64,000 nucleotides of DNA from Cinclus cinclus (taxonomy: Eukaryota > Chordata > Aves > Passeriformes > Cinclidae). Position 1 is the stretch's first letter. Each line of letters opens with the position of its first letter. A program made the translations under genes and the position numbers. The stretch is taken from the NCBI RefSeq assembly GCF_963662255.1, contig NC_085073.1, positions 2,604,001-2,668,000 of the forward strand, read 5' to 3'. The notes under the pieces are model-generated. The model had not been told where the DNA came from. It made no database searches and was given only the letters and a program-made list of their open reading frames with translations. Shown in pieces: positions 10,694 to 20,989 of the stretch.

Positions 10694-13189
10694 TTAGGGA
10701 GCATAGAGAACCTGGGTGACTTGGTAGAGGGTGTGTTCTGTGACCCCCTGGAAGTACTGGCAGCACAGCCACTCCTCCAGGCCGGGGCTGGCCCTGGCCC
10801 CAGCCGAGTTCTCCGCAAACCTCAAGAGCAGCAGAGCCCTCTTGACCTGCAGCCAGCTCCGGAGCAGCGCGAGGCTCTTCCTGCTCCTGGCAAAGAGCTC
10901 CTGGCGTGGCCCCCAGAGCAGCACCTGCAGGATGCCCCTGGCCTGCTCGATGGACACCCTCTGGTGAGGATCCCTGTGCAGGAGCAGTGTGGCCAAGCGC
11001 TTCAGGCCAGCCGAGTAGATGGACAGTGAGGGGATTTCAGGAAGCCTTTTGCTTGTGAAACTCAAAATGTTCTCCAGGGAGATGTCCACGTGCAAGAGCT
11101 GATAGATCAGCCTGCCCACATTGAGCTCAGCTGCTGCTGGAGGGGAGGGTGCAGTGAGACCCTGGCTCCAGTCCTGCTCCTGGCTGCTGGAACAAGGTCT
11201 TTGCTTCTCTTGCAGCTTGAAGAAGTTGCTGATGAGCAGCCGTGGAAGGGCCAGTCCTGGCGGCTCCTTCTGGCCCTGCTGGCTCCTGGGGGGACACGGG
11301 CACTGCACCAGCAGCAGGTTCTCGGGGCAGAGGTCCCCCTGGGCCACATTCTGCCCCCGGAGGTGCTCCAGCCCCATGCAGAGCTGCAGGAGCAGGAGGC
11401 AGCTCAGGCGTTCATAGTGCCCGGGGCTGGTCCTGTGCAAAGCGCGGGAGCCCTTCACAAAGTCTGCAAGGGTCTGCTGGGGAATCTCGGCACAAAGGAG
11501 CACCTGCAGGACAGGCTGGGGGGCAGGACTGGCTGGTTCCTCTCTGGAAAGGCCCTGACTCTGTTTTCCAGGGATCCCTGGGAGCACCAGTTCCTGCGGG
11601 AGGTGGTCAGTGAAGTGGCCGAGCAGGCGCTGGATGCTGCAATGTGTCCCCACGGAGCTCTGCACCCCCAGGCTGGAGCAGCATGGCTTGGGGACCTGCA
11701 GGGACACATAGGACAGGGCCAGCTGTGCAAGGACAGAGCCTTGTCCTGGGCTGGGCCATCCTGCCAGCTCAGGGCCACCAGCTCTGACCCACACGTGGTG
11801 CTGGGGTCCACCTGCACCCTCTGAACCCAGGAATGGAGTCAGGATGGCTTTGAGGAAGAGCTGGGACAGCTCTTGAGGGGTGGTGCAGCCCCCAATTGAG
11901 CTGGGCTCTCATCCTGCTCTCCTGCTCCAGCCTCCCCTCTGCTGAGTTACCAGGACATGTCCCCCAGCAGGGAGATGACATGTCCCTTGGTCCCATGGGA
12001 GCTGTCACCCTCATCACCCTCCCCCACCAGCAGCACTGTTTCATTCAGCAAATGCAGAAGTGGGTGCAGAAAGGGGAAGTGGCCCCAGTGTCGTGTCCCA
12101 TGGAAAAGCCAGTGCTCCTGGATCTCCGGGCTCCCTCTGCACCACCCAGGGCTTCTACCCCAACTCCCCCCTTACCTTGGCTGCAAACTGCATCTGGCTG
12201 TGCTCGAAGGTGAAGCCCACCCTGAAGTACCAGGCGTCCCCGCTCTGGCAGCAGGGCTGGGTGTCCAGGACACTGAGCGCTGCCCAGCGCTTCCCTGCCA
12301 GCTCTGCCTGCAGCAGCTGCTGCCTCTCCTCGGCCCCCACCAGCTCCTCCTGCATGTGAGCCGACAGCCGAGCCAGGGAGGCCTCCTGGCACCCCAAAAC
12401 CACTCCACAGACCCCAGCCAGGCTCTCCAGGAGCTGCCCCAGCTCCCCATCCGCTGTCCCAAATGACAGATCCTTCAGGCTGGCTGATGGGGCTTCCTGG
12501 GGGCTGCTTCGGGCCAGCGGCTCCCCCAGGCTTTGGGACTTGGTCAAGGGCTTCTTGGGTGCCCAGGAGGGTCTGTCCCGCGGGGGAGCCCCCTCCCCGT
12601 GCTGCAGCTGGGCTGGGGGGATGCTGTAGAAGATGCTGCCAGCCCGTGGCTCAGGGTCGCCATGGCAGCGGAGGAATGATCCCGGCTCCGGGAGGGACTC
12701 GGCTCGCTGGAGCTGCTTTTTGGGCAGTGGGGGCGGCTGGGGGTCCGGGTTGGGCTGAGGGAGGGGTCTCCCAGCGCCTTCCCCTCGGCTGGCCTTGGGG
12801 GGGACAAGGTGGGCCCGCAGCTCTCCTGGGGAGGGAGGGACAGACATGACAGGGCAGACAGGGCAGAGGAGAAGAGAATGGGATGGGATGGGATGGGATG
12901 GGATGGGATGGGATGGGATGGGATGGGATGGGATGGGAGTACAGCACGTTGTTCTTTGCCCCCCCCCCCCCCCCCCCCCCATAGTTCCAACCCCAAAGCC
13001 GCACCCAACACCAGCCAGAGCGGTGACACTGGGGGAGGACAGGGACAGCGGCGGGGCTGGTGCCAGTGTCCGAGGTGACACCTCGGCAGGCAGGGGCACA
13101 GCGGGGTCAGGCCGTCACTCACCCACGTTGCTGTAGATGAGGGCTGAGTTGCGGGGCCGAGGGGGGCAGCCCCCCGGCGTGTCCGGCAT
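10694..13189 (-). CDS. PEAK3: PEAK3 pseudokinase scaffold (C19orf35 homologue)
   Basis: PEAK3 is a cytoplasmic pseudokinase that assembles Grb2, Crk and 14-3-3 into signalling complexes. Exons (minus strand): 13189-13123, 12825-12176, 11695-10694; phases 1 and 0; 572 residues (human 473). Residues 17-23 (LIYSNVG) give a pYxN Grb2-SH2 motif at Tyr19, matching the human TYSNL site. PPPLPKK (53-59) is the Crk SH3 ligand. RAESLP (63-68) fits a 14-3-3 site. A first SHED helix region lies near 155-210, then SGDAWYFRV, then the kinase-like core. The catalytic-loop equivalent reads QGDLCPENLLL and the DFG position reads NFF, so phosphotransfer is not expected. The C-terminal SHED helices contain LLWGP and EEWLCCQYF, both conserved with human. 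The start is chosen because exon 1 is short and encodes the conserved tyrosine motif; no other ATG does this. Confidence 0.92.
12878..12980. repeat. (ATGGG)n pentanucleotide array and 22-C run in PEAK3 intron 1
   Basis: About twelve uninterrupted GGGAT units occupy 12878-12938. After a 20-base gap a run of 22 C follows (12959-12980). Both fall in the 297-base first intron of PEAK3. On the transcribed (minus-sense) RNA these are CCCAT repeats and a G22 run; the latter could form a G-quadruplex near the 5' end of the pre-mRNA. Confidence 0.9.
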
Positions 13190-13330
13190 GGCAGTGGCCA
13201 GTCCGGGGGCAGCCCGGTCCAGGCTGGCACTGCGGAGCGCGGAGCTGGCCCTGCCAGGGCCGGGAGGCAGCGTCACCCCGCGGGTCCCGCTCCCTGCGGT
13301 GCCGGCTCAGGGAAAGAACGCGGAGGAAAG
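13080..13330 (-). promoter_or_regulatory. PEAK3: CpG-rich 5' region of PEAK3
   Basis: A locally CpG-enriched block spans the first coding exon and the region just upstream on the minus strand. No TATA box is evident. It is the likely promoter/5' UTR region, but no start site can be fixed. Confidence 0.45.
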
Positions 13331-13339
13331 GGGAAGCAG

Positions 13340-14379
13340 CGGCCTGGGGAGCCTTGGCGGGGTGGTTTTGGGGAGAAACACGGGGATTTAGGTGGCCCAG
13401 TGACTCCAGCTGGCGCACTGGGAAATCCTGGGGGTGGGAGCTGCCCCTGGGGCTCCACACGCGCTGGTTCCCACCTGTGCATGGGACACACCCACTGCGC
13501 ACAGGGGCTGATGTGTGGCCTGGGCTCCCTGCCGGGTGACCCCAGGGGGACACGACGCCGGTAGAGGTGTGGGACAAGAGCAGGAAAAGCCTTTGACACC
13601 CCCAGCCAGGTCTGGGGAACAGGACAGGGGTCTGGACATGGGGAGGGAGCCCGAAGGCGGAGGGCACTGGGATGGATCCGCTGGGTTTCACTTCCCTGCC
13701 CGGGTACTTTGCTGCCACCAGCGATACCGAAACCAGGGCGGCTTTGTCTAAAGCTCGCCGTTCTGCTGGGGGCAGCACTGGCTGAACAGCTCCAGGCTGT
13801 GCCCCGACTCGGACCCCTGAGCCCCCTGTGCCCCCGGGACCCTGGGTCATTACCCAGCACAAAGCGCTGGGCTGGGGCAGCCGTGCTGAGCAGCTCCTTC
13901 CCCCTTTGCCGAGCCCCTCGTTACCTGTGAGCTGTCCCTGGCAGCGGGGGGGTCCCGCGGGGCTCCAGCTCCACACCCCGGACCCGCAGCAGCTCCCTCT
14001 GCCCATCCCAGCCCGTCCTGGCGCTGCCCATGGCCGGCTCGGGACTCCTTGCGCAAGGCGCCGGGGCAGGATGTGCTTTCAAAACCTGCTCCCTGCTCGG
14101 CTGGAGGAAGCCGGGGCTTGGTCTCGCTGGTCACCGTGTCACCGTCGGTGTCACCTGTGGATCTGTGTCCCCCGAGCTGCTCGTGGAGCTTCACGCTGCT
14201 CCTCCTTCCTGGATGACTCTAGGGATGGCTTTAAGGGTGGCAGCTGCCCTGAGCAGGGCATTGCCCCCACAGACCCCTCACACATCACAGAAATAATTCC
14301 CCTTCCTCCAGGTTGTTACTCTGGGTGGGTTGGCAAGGAGGAATATTTTAATTTTCTTCCATGAACCGAAGTTGTGGGT
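13340..14379. other. PEAK3 upstream region, no gene
   Basis: GC-rich DNA with long open frames on both strands that have no recognisable protein and no codon-position bias I can detect. A 5' untranslated PEAK3 exon could lie here but cannot be placed. Confidence 0.35.
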
Positions 14380-14455
14380 TCAATTCCAGTAAGAATTGGA
14401 CTTGATGATGCCTGTGGTTCTCTTCCAACTCAGAACATTCTTTGATCTATGATCT
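14380..14455 (+). mobile_element. short CR1 3' terminus
   Basis: 'TTGGACTTGATGATGCCTGT' followed by 'TCTTCCAACTCAGAACATTC' is the CR1 terminal signature (GGACTTGATGATC...CTTTTCCAAC...). Only the last ~75 bases remain. Confidence 0.7.
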
Positions 14456-15165
14456 GTCTTTTTGCTGGGATTTCCTGCAGCCATTGCATGAGAGGAGCCC
14501 AGCCCTTGGAAAACACTTTTCTCCCAGAGCTTTACAGGTGCTCAAAGAGCACCAAGTGACCCAAGTCAGCTGCTGGAAAAAATCCTCCCATTGGTGTCTG
14601 TCCCCTCTAGGATGAAGTCACTTTTTAAACAGTCTAAACCCAAAATATTTCAATATTTCCTCCCTTCTATTCACTCTTTGAGTCATCAGTGGTGCCACTG
14701 TGAGTGCTGTGAGAAGGCACAGAAATCCTGCAGGGATTTCTCCTGGGAGCAGCGAGGCTGAGATGAGCAGGCTTTGGGAGATGTGGATTTCCATGAGGAA
14801 AGTGGAAAATGTCATTGCTTGAGCCCAGCCATGCAACCAGGAGAGCAGAACCCTGGATCCAGGCACCAGTGTAGAGTTTGGGGGGCTGGGATGGGACTTG
14901 GTGGGTGCTGTGAGTCTGCAGCCACCCCTGTGAGGAGCCCACAGTTCCCTTCCCATGTATTTATTTCCGTATTTCCCAGCCCACTCCAGGCCAGCTGGGG
15001 GTTGTGGCTGTTGGCTGAGGCCATTTCTGGGTGTTGAGGCTGTGTGTGAGAGCTGATAAAAACCCGTGTGGGGCTGAGTCACGCTTGGATCCAGCTCAGG
15101 GAGGAGGTGCAGGGCTCTGGGAGAGGACAACCTGCACCATCCACCCCATGCTGCACCAGCAACCC

Positions 15166-15350
15166 AGACTGGTTTGGGGTGGAAGGGACCTCAAAGCCCA
15201 CCCAGTGCCACCCCTGCCATGGCAGGGACACCTTCCACTGTCCCAGGCTGCTCCCAGCCCCAATGTCCAACCTGGCCTTGGGCACTGCCAGGGATCCAGG
15301 GGCAGCCACAGCTGCTCTGGGCACCCTGTGCCAGGGCCTGCCCACCCTTA
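15166..15350 (-). mobile_element. CR1 LINE fragment, 3' end (type B)
   Basis: Antisense copy of a second CR1 type in this window. Landmarks on the plus strand are 'CCATGGCAGGGACACCTTCC', 'CAGGCTGCTCCCAGCCCCAA' and 'GGATCCAGGGGCAGCCACAG'. Related copies are at 24.4, 37.2, 51.1, 53.1 and 61.6 kb. Confidence 0.85.
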
Positions 15351-15359
15351 CAGACAAGC

Positions 15360-16940
15360 ATCACTGTTTTTCCCTAATGAATAAAATTACTGTTAAGAAG
15401 TACCAGAAAATGTACCAGGAATAAAATGACAGAATTCCTGCCATGCCTCTGACCCTGCCAAGCTGGGAAGAAGTGGCCAGGGAAAGAGGGGCAGCCAGGA
15501 ACTGCCTTATAGCTGTGAAATTCCTCATTTGTCTTATTACAACCAGGGAGAAAATGACAAGTTTAAAAGCCACCCAGGCCCTTAACAAGGACGGTTGTTT
15601 CCTTTTGCCAACATCTGCAGAATTGTGCAAAATGCTGATTTTTACTTCTCCAGGCCATGGGGCATCCCTGAATCCTTTGGTGGGTTCTGCTGCCTGTCCC
15701 AGGTGGATAAATCAGCTGCAGGACACAGCCCTGATGGCACTGATGGCATTTGCAGACTCTGGTCCAGGAGCTGCTGAGCCCCTTCCCCCCGGATTTGGGG
15801 TCTGATGCAGGGAAGTTTTCTTAGTGCCAGCTTTTTTTGGTTTGTAAGGAAATTGGTTTCTGTTCCCAATGGGAGATAGGATCTTTAAACGCAGCTGCTG
15901 GAAAATGGCAGTTTTCTAATTGTCTTTACTTTTTGCTGTTTTTTTTCCATGACATTACTGGCAGCCTGTGGGTGCTGTGGGGATGCTCCATGCCTGGTTC
16001 AGAGCAGGTTGGGGGATCCCTGGGGCACTGAACCCACCTGGGTGCTCTTTCATCATCTCCATTCTGTAGCTGACCCCCAAAAAGGAGCAGGGGGTTCAGT
16101 GCTGGCTCCCACAACCAGGTACAGGCAGGAGCTGTAACCTCGACCCTTCACCTCCCTGTGCCATGAAACGCATTTTGAAGCAGGAAATGAGAGAAAAACC
16201 CCAATTTCCTCTTTCCTCCCACAGCAGCTCTCGCGCAGCCCGCGGGGGCTGCAGCCTCCCGGTTATTTGGCAACCAGGGCCACCCTCCCTCGTGTCGTGG
16301 GGTGGGAGCTGGGAGCCTCCCTGGACCCCAGGGAGTGTTTGCGGGCTGGAATTTCGGGCTGGAGTGGCCCGGGGCCCGTTTCTCCAGCAGATGGAGGCAT
16401 TGCTTTGCTTCCAGCAATGCTGCTCCCAGTGCCAGCCCAGTCCGTGCTGGGAGAGCCGCAGCCGGGGACAGGAAAGGGACGCGGGGCTTTGGGGAGGACA
16501 CAAGGACAGGTGGTCCCCGACCAGCGGGACAAGGGGACACTGGGCAGGCTCAGCCCATGGTGGGGACAGCGATGGCAGCTCTGCCAAGGACAGGGGTGGC
16601 TCTGGGGGACCGGGCTGTGCCCGGGGGCTGGGGGCATGGGAAGGGCACTGGGAGGGTCACTCTGTGGAGGAGGAACCGCCTCCCCCTCCCCAGTGGCTCC
16701 TGCCCACGGCAGAACCCTCCCCCGCCCCCCCCGTGCCTCAGCTTCCCCAGGTAAAGGCTCCCAGTGCCCAGTTTTCCAGACCCATCCAAGGGATTTGGCT
16801 TCATGTGTGCCTGTGCACATCCGTGTGCTCTTGCGTGGATGACTCCTTTTAACACCCCCATCCCCATAAACCCAAATTTCCCTGCAAGCAGGACTTGAGG
16901 TGCTGACTTTACACCCTCCACTTTTGGCACATCCTTATAA
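15360..16940. other. intergenic, no gene recognised
   Basis: No exon structure. The section 16200-16750 is GC-rich with long chance open frames on both strands, but it lacks a start context, splice sites or any known family. Confidence 0.35.
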
Positions 16941-16947
16941 ACACTGC

Positions 16948-17024
16948 ATTAATAATTAATAATCGATTAATAGCAGCAGCAGTTCCTTAGCACACATGCA
17001 TTAATCATTTATTAGTTATTAATA
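16948..17024. promoter_or_regulatory. cluster of homeodomain-type ATTA/TAAT cores
   Basis: An abrupt AT-rich island in GC-rich surroundings with repeated ATTAAT cores, one ATCGATTAAT and one ATGCATTAAT (POU/homeodomain-like). Some seven TAAT/ATTA cores fall within 77 bases. It lies between PEAK3 and the LINGO3 3' end, so it is a candidate enhancer; function is inferred only from motif density. Confidence 0.3.
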
Positions 17025-17606
17025 TGGACTTTGGTACCCTCTGGGAGGTGGTTTCACATTGTTTATGTGTGCTTTATGTGTTTATGTTTATAGAACTGAT
17101 GGTGGTGACAGACTCAGGGGCTGCAAATCCCAGCAGAGCCCCGGGAAAGGGGAATGGTCTGCTGGAATTCCGGGGGCTTCCCAGGTTGCAACAGGTCTGG
17201 AGAGCTCAAAGGTGTGAATTGTGGTGTTCCTGCCCTTTCCAGGTCCTGATTAGGCTTTGCCCACTGATTTTTCCTTTTCTTATTGAGGCACATGAGGAAG
17301 AAAAGGGGGAGAAAAACCCAAATGAGCCACGAAAGTCTCTTTTTGTTCCCCTTTTTTGTTTTGCTCACAAATACATCTCACATGCTCCTTACATAGAAAA
17401 CTGTGCCAGGTCTGCACTGCCCTTTGCTCCCACTGTGAATGTCCATGCCCAACCCCCTCCCCACCCTCCCAGCCCCCCTCCAACCCCCCTCCCAAGGTTA
17501 AAAAAACCCCAGACACCAAACAGGACCCTGGTAGGACACTGCATGCATGGCTCGAGGGTGAGGGGCACCGGGCATGTGGGGCCAGGGGACAGCCAGACCC
17601 ATGGCA

Positions 17607-17678
17607 GGGATGGATGGAGGGATGGATGATGGAGAGGGATGGGGATGGATGGATGATGGATGGATGGACGGATGGGGG
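17607..17678. repeat. imperfect (GGAT)n microsatellite
   Basis: A GGAT-based low-complexity tract with GGAG and GATG interruptions. Just upstream (about 17447-17495) is a C/T-rich, CCCTCC-dominated stretch. Confidence 0.8.
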
Positions 17679-18422
17679 GCACCCTGTGAGAGCAGAACAG
17701 GGTTGGGGGGCACGTTCTGAGCAGCCATTTATGCCCCACAAAGCTCCCAACCACTCGGATGCTCCGGTGCCACTCCAGGATGCCTATCAGGGGATGGGCA
17801 GCTGCCCACTCCAGCTCCCAGCCTCACCACCATGGCTGGAGAAGGGACATCCAGGTGGGGAACAACCCTGCAGGAACGGGGACAGAGGTGGGACCTGCAA
17901 CAACCCCAGGGTGCACATAGGAGGAGACAGAGGAGAAGGAAGCAATGAACTCCTAGGATCCTTCAGGTCACATCCAGGCTCTTCATTCCAGCTTCATTCC
18001 TTCTCTCACGCCCCGAAGCAGAGCCAGGGCTGGGATGGGGAGGTAGAAACCACCCCTGTGGCAGCAGGGAGGAGCCCCAGGGCCATTGACCCGAGGTCCT
18101 CAGTGCCGGAGGGTGCAGAATCTGGGATGGAGGTGTCAGCCAGGACCTTCTCCTGGACTGCTTGTTCCCAACTTTTCTCTTCTCTCCTGGGCCCTAGGGC
18201 CACCCTGCACAGGATGACCCAGGTCCTGCTCTCCTGCAGATTTCAACTTTGCAACTCAAAGAAAATGAAGCCAAAAGTGCCTTTTGAACCCGCAGGAATC
18301 CCAATCCCCCTCGGGTGGATGCAGATGGAGGAAGTGGGGCGGGGAAGGGGAGGCTTGCATTGCCCTGGGGTTGCTCTTCCTGATATTAATGATCTTGGCC
18401 TCATTCTGCTTTTTTCCCCCCT

Positions 18423-18428
18423 TTTATT
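18423..18428 (-). terminator. LINGO3: candidate LINGO3 polyadenylation signal (minus strand)
   Basis: AATAAA on the minus strand about 700 bases after the LINGO3 stop codon. It is the nearest canonical signal I see on that strand; the real 3' end may be further on. Confidence 0.35.
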
Positions 18429-19130
18429 TCTTTCTGACACCTCCTCAGAGCCTGGCCCTGGAGGCTTATTATTGCTTGTGCAGAAGTGTCCCCGGGCACC
18501 CACACTGGCAGATGCTGGATCTTAAATCCACGGATGAGAAGCTCTCAAGGCACATCCGTGCCCGGGCTGGGGGAGTCTGTCTTTGTCTTTTTCTGTCTTT
18601 ATCCCCCCAGTTCGGCACAACCTCCCCAGTCCCACATTGCCCCGGAAGACATTTCTCTTGGAAATTCATTAAAAAAAAAAAATCGGACCAAGACCCCTAC
18701 CAACACCAAGAAAAGAACCACAAACTACCAGGAAAGTTTTCTGAAGAGTCCCTTACAAAAAAGGGGAAAGGGTGGGGGGAAAACAGGAAGCATTTTTCTC
18801 CCAGGCCCAAACACTGCTGATCTTTTGGCTCAAGAAATGCATAGTTGGTAGCAAAAACCTCACTACATCAGGAGCCCCTGGGATGGCCCCTGAGCCCTGA
18901 GGCTTCTCCACAGGGTTGGGACATCGGGGTCATCCCTCCCCGACCCTGAGGTCCCCACTGTTCCGACCCTGCTGGCCTGTGGCACCTCTGATTCCAGCCA
19001 TGTCCCAGCACAGCGAGGCACTCTGCCAGCTCCGGGACACGGCCGGTGCTCCCACAGCCCTCCCGGCCCCTTCCCACCACGGCCATGCCCAGGGCCAGGC
19101 AGCAGACAACGGTTCTCCTCTGGAAGAGGC

Positions 19131-20945
19131 TCAGATCATCTTCATGTTGAATTTCCTGGCCCCTCCTTGGCCGGTGGTGGTGGTGGGACCATCCACCTTG
19201 CGGAAGGAATATTCCACGGAGAAGTTGTTCTTGTGCTGCCCCCGCCCGCGGCTCCAGACGAAGAGCAGGAGGAAGCAGAAGAGCACCACACCCAAGAAGG
19301 TGATGCAGCCCATGGCCGTGGAGACCAGGATGGTCTTGAGGTCCAAGGTGAACTTCAAGAAGACCTGGGTGTCGTTGTGGAAGGTGTCGTTGAAGTCGCT
19401 GAGGTACAAGGTCCGGTTGGCGTGGTGGGCGCCGTCGGCCGGGCGCCCCTTGACCGTCAGCGTGGCGAAGTAGGTGTCGTTGCCGCCGGCGTTGCTGGCG
19501 ATGCAGATGTAGGTGCCGCTGTCCTGCACCTGGGCAAAGCGGATCTCCAGGGTGCCCCCAGGCAGCACCGTGGCCCTCCCCGTGCTGCGGGTGGTGATCA
19601 TGCGGTGCTGGGGGGACACCCAGGCGATGGAGGGGTCGGGCTCCCCATCGGCCCGGCACAGGAAGGACACGGACTGCCCCTCCCGCGCCGTCACGTGCTG
19701 CAGCTTCCGATCCCGGATCTTGGGCTTCTGGCAGGTGAAGTACTCGAAGAGCACCGAGTCTGGGAAGTCGCGCAGGGCGTTGCCCTGGATTTCGGGCGGC
19801 GAGGAGCACATGGGCTGCTGCCCGTCGAAGTTGAGCGTCTTCCGCCGCTGCAGGATCCAGAGGAGCCGGCAGTCGCAGGCCAGGGGGTTCCTGTCCACCC
19901 GCAGCGTCTCCAGCGTGTTGACTGAGTGGAAGGTGCTCTCCTCCAGAGTGGACAAGAAGTTGCTGGAGAGGTTGAGCAGCCGGATCTGTCTCAGGCCAGA
20001 GAAAGCCTGTGGCTCCACGGACACCAGGAGAGCGCCCACGATGTGGAGCTCCTGGAGCCGGATGAGGTCTTTAAAGGAACCCCTCAGCACAGTGCTAATG
20101 GGGTTGTAGGACAGGTTGAGGTACCGCAGGTACACCAAGTTCCTCAAGGCAGCGGCGGGCACGGCTGTGATGTTGGTGTAGGTGATGGACAGCGAGGTGA
20201 GGTTCAGGCCCTGGAAGCTGGTGGGGGACACCTCCTCCAGCAGTGGCCAGTTGTCGATCTCCAGCTGCAGGAGATTGTAGAGCTTCTTGAAGTTCTGGTC
20301 CTCCAGCGCAGAGATGCTGAGGTGCCGGAGCCGCAGCACCTCCAGGTTCTGCAGGTAGGACAGCGACTCGGCCGAGATGGAGGTCAGGTTGCACTTCTCA
20401 ATGGTCAGCTGCTCCAGGCCCAGCAGCCCCGAGAAGGCACGCTGGGAGATGTACACCAGGTCGTTGTCACCCACCTCCAGGCTCTTCAGGTTGTGCAGAT
20501 CCTGGAACATGTAGTCCAGCAGGATGACGAGCTTGTTTTCGCTGATGTCCAGCAGGGTCAGGTTGGTCAGCTTGGTGAAGACCCCCGGGGGAATGAGCTT
20601 GAGCTGGTTCCCCCGCAGCCGCAGGGTCTGCAGGTTGAACAGGTTGCTGAAAGCACCGGGCTCCACATTGGAGATGATGTTCTCGCTGAAATCCAGCTCC
20701 TCCAGCAGCGGGTACGGGGACAGGTCCCCGGGGTTGAGGCAGCGGATGCGGTTCTTGTTGAGCTCCAGGACCCTGGTCTCGGTGGGGATGCCCTCGGGGA
20801 TGGCGGTGAGGCGCTTGCGGTGGCACAGCACCGAGCGCAGCTGCGGGGCGCACTCGCAGCGCGCGGGGCAGGCACCCGTCTGCGGGGACAGCAGGACCAC
20901 GTGCAGGGCCAGCACCGGGAGCCACCATGTCATTGTGTGGGGCAT
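19131..20945 (-). CDS. LINGO3: LINGO3, leucine-rich repeat and Ig domain-containing transmembrane protein
   Basis: Type I surface protein of the LINGO family, whose founder LINGO1 is part of the Nogo/p75 receptor complex limiting axon growth and myelination. The coding sequence is one uninterrupted 604-residue exon, as in all LINGO genes. In order: signal peptide about 1-25; LRR N-cap from C26 (CPARCECAP); about a dozen LRRs with LxxLxL/NxI repeats; LRR C-cap ([11 protein letters not shown]); one I-set Ig domain with cysteines in FLCRAD and [12 protein letters not shown]-linked glycosylation sequons (e.g. NRT, NDT); a transmembrane helix near the C-terminus ([18 protein letters not shown]); and a short tail ending [11 protein letters not shown]. 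The combination [35 protein letters not shown] identifies LINGO3 rather than LINGO1, 2 or 4. An AG acceptor at 20980-20979 opens the exon 33 bases before the ATG. The mammalian start aligns with Met5 (MTWWLP), so the first four residues may not be used. Confidence 0.96.
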   Translation of the reverse strand: MPHTMTWWLPVLALHVVLLSPQTGACPARCECAPQLRSVLCHRKRLTAIPEGIPTETRVLELNKNRIRCLNPGDLSPYPLLEELDFSENIISNVEPGAFSNLFNLQTLRLRGNQLKLIPPGVFTKLTNLTLLDISENKLVILLDYMFQDLHNLKSLEVGDNDLVYISQRAFSGLLGLEQLTIEKCNLTSISAESLSYLQNLEVLRLRHLSISALEDQNFKKLYNLLQLEIDNWPLLEEVSPTSFQGLNLTSLSITYTNITAVPAAALRNLVYLRYLNLSYNPISTVLRGSFKDLIRLQELHIVGALLVSVEPQAFSGLRQIRLLNLSSNFLSTLEESTFHSVNTLETLRVDRNPLACDCRLLWILQRRKTLNFDGQQPMCSSPPEIQGNALRDFPDSVLFEYFTCQKPKIRDRKLQHVTAREGQSVSFLCRADGEPDPSIAWVSPQHRMITTRSTGRATVLPGGTLEIRFAQVQDSGTYICIASNAGGNDTYFATLTVKGRPADGAHHANRTLYLSDFNDTFHNDTQVFLKFTLDLKTILVSTAMGCITFLGVVLFCFLLLFVWSRGRGQHKNNFSVEYSFRKVDGPTTTTGQGGARKFNMKMI

Positions 20946-20978
20946 GGTCTAGGGGATCACTGCCCTTCTGCCATGTGC

Positions 20979-20980
20979 CT
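20979..20980 (-). other. LINGO3: splice acceptor of the LINGO3 coding exon
   Basis: The minus strand reads a pyrimidine-rich 'GGCTCTCTCTCCGTCGCAG' immediately before GCACATGG. LINGO genes carry their whole coding sequence in one exon preceded by untranslated exons, so this acceptor fits the family's structure. Confidence 0.75.
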
Positions 20981-20989
20981 GCGACGGAG

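Noticed and set aside
11090..11824. 244-codon plus-strand open frame antisense to PEAK3
   Set aside because: Shadow of PEAK3 exon 3; it runs through the PEAK3 intron border and has no recognisable domain.
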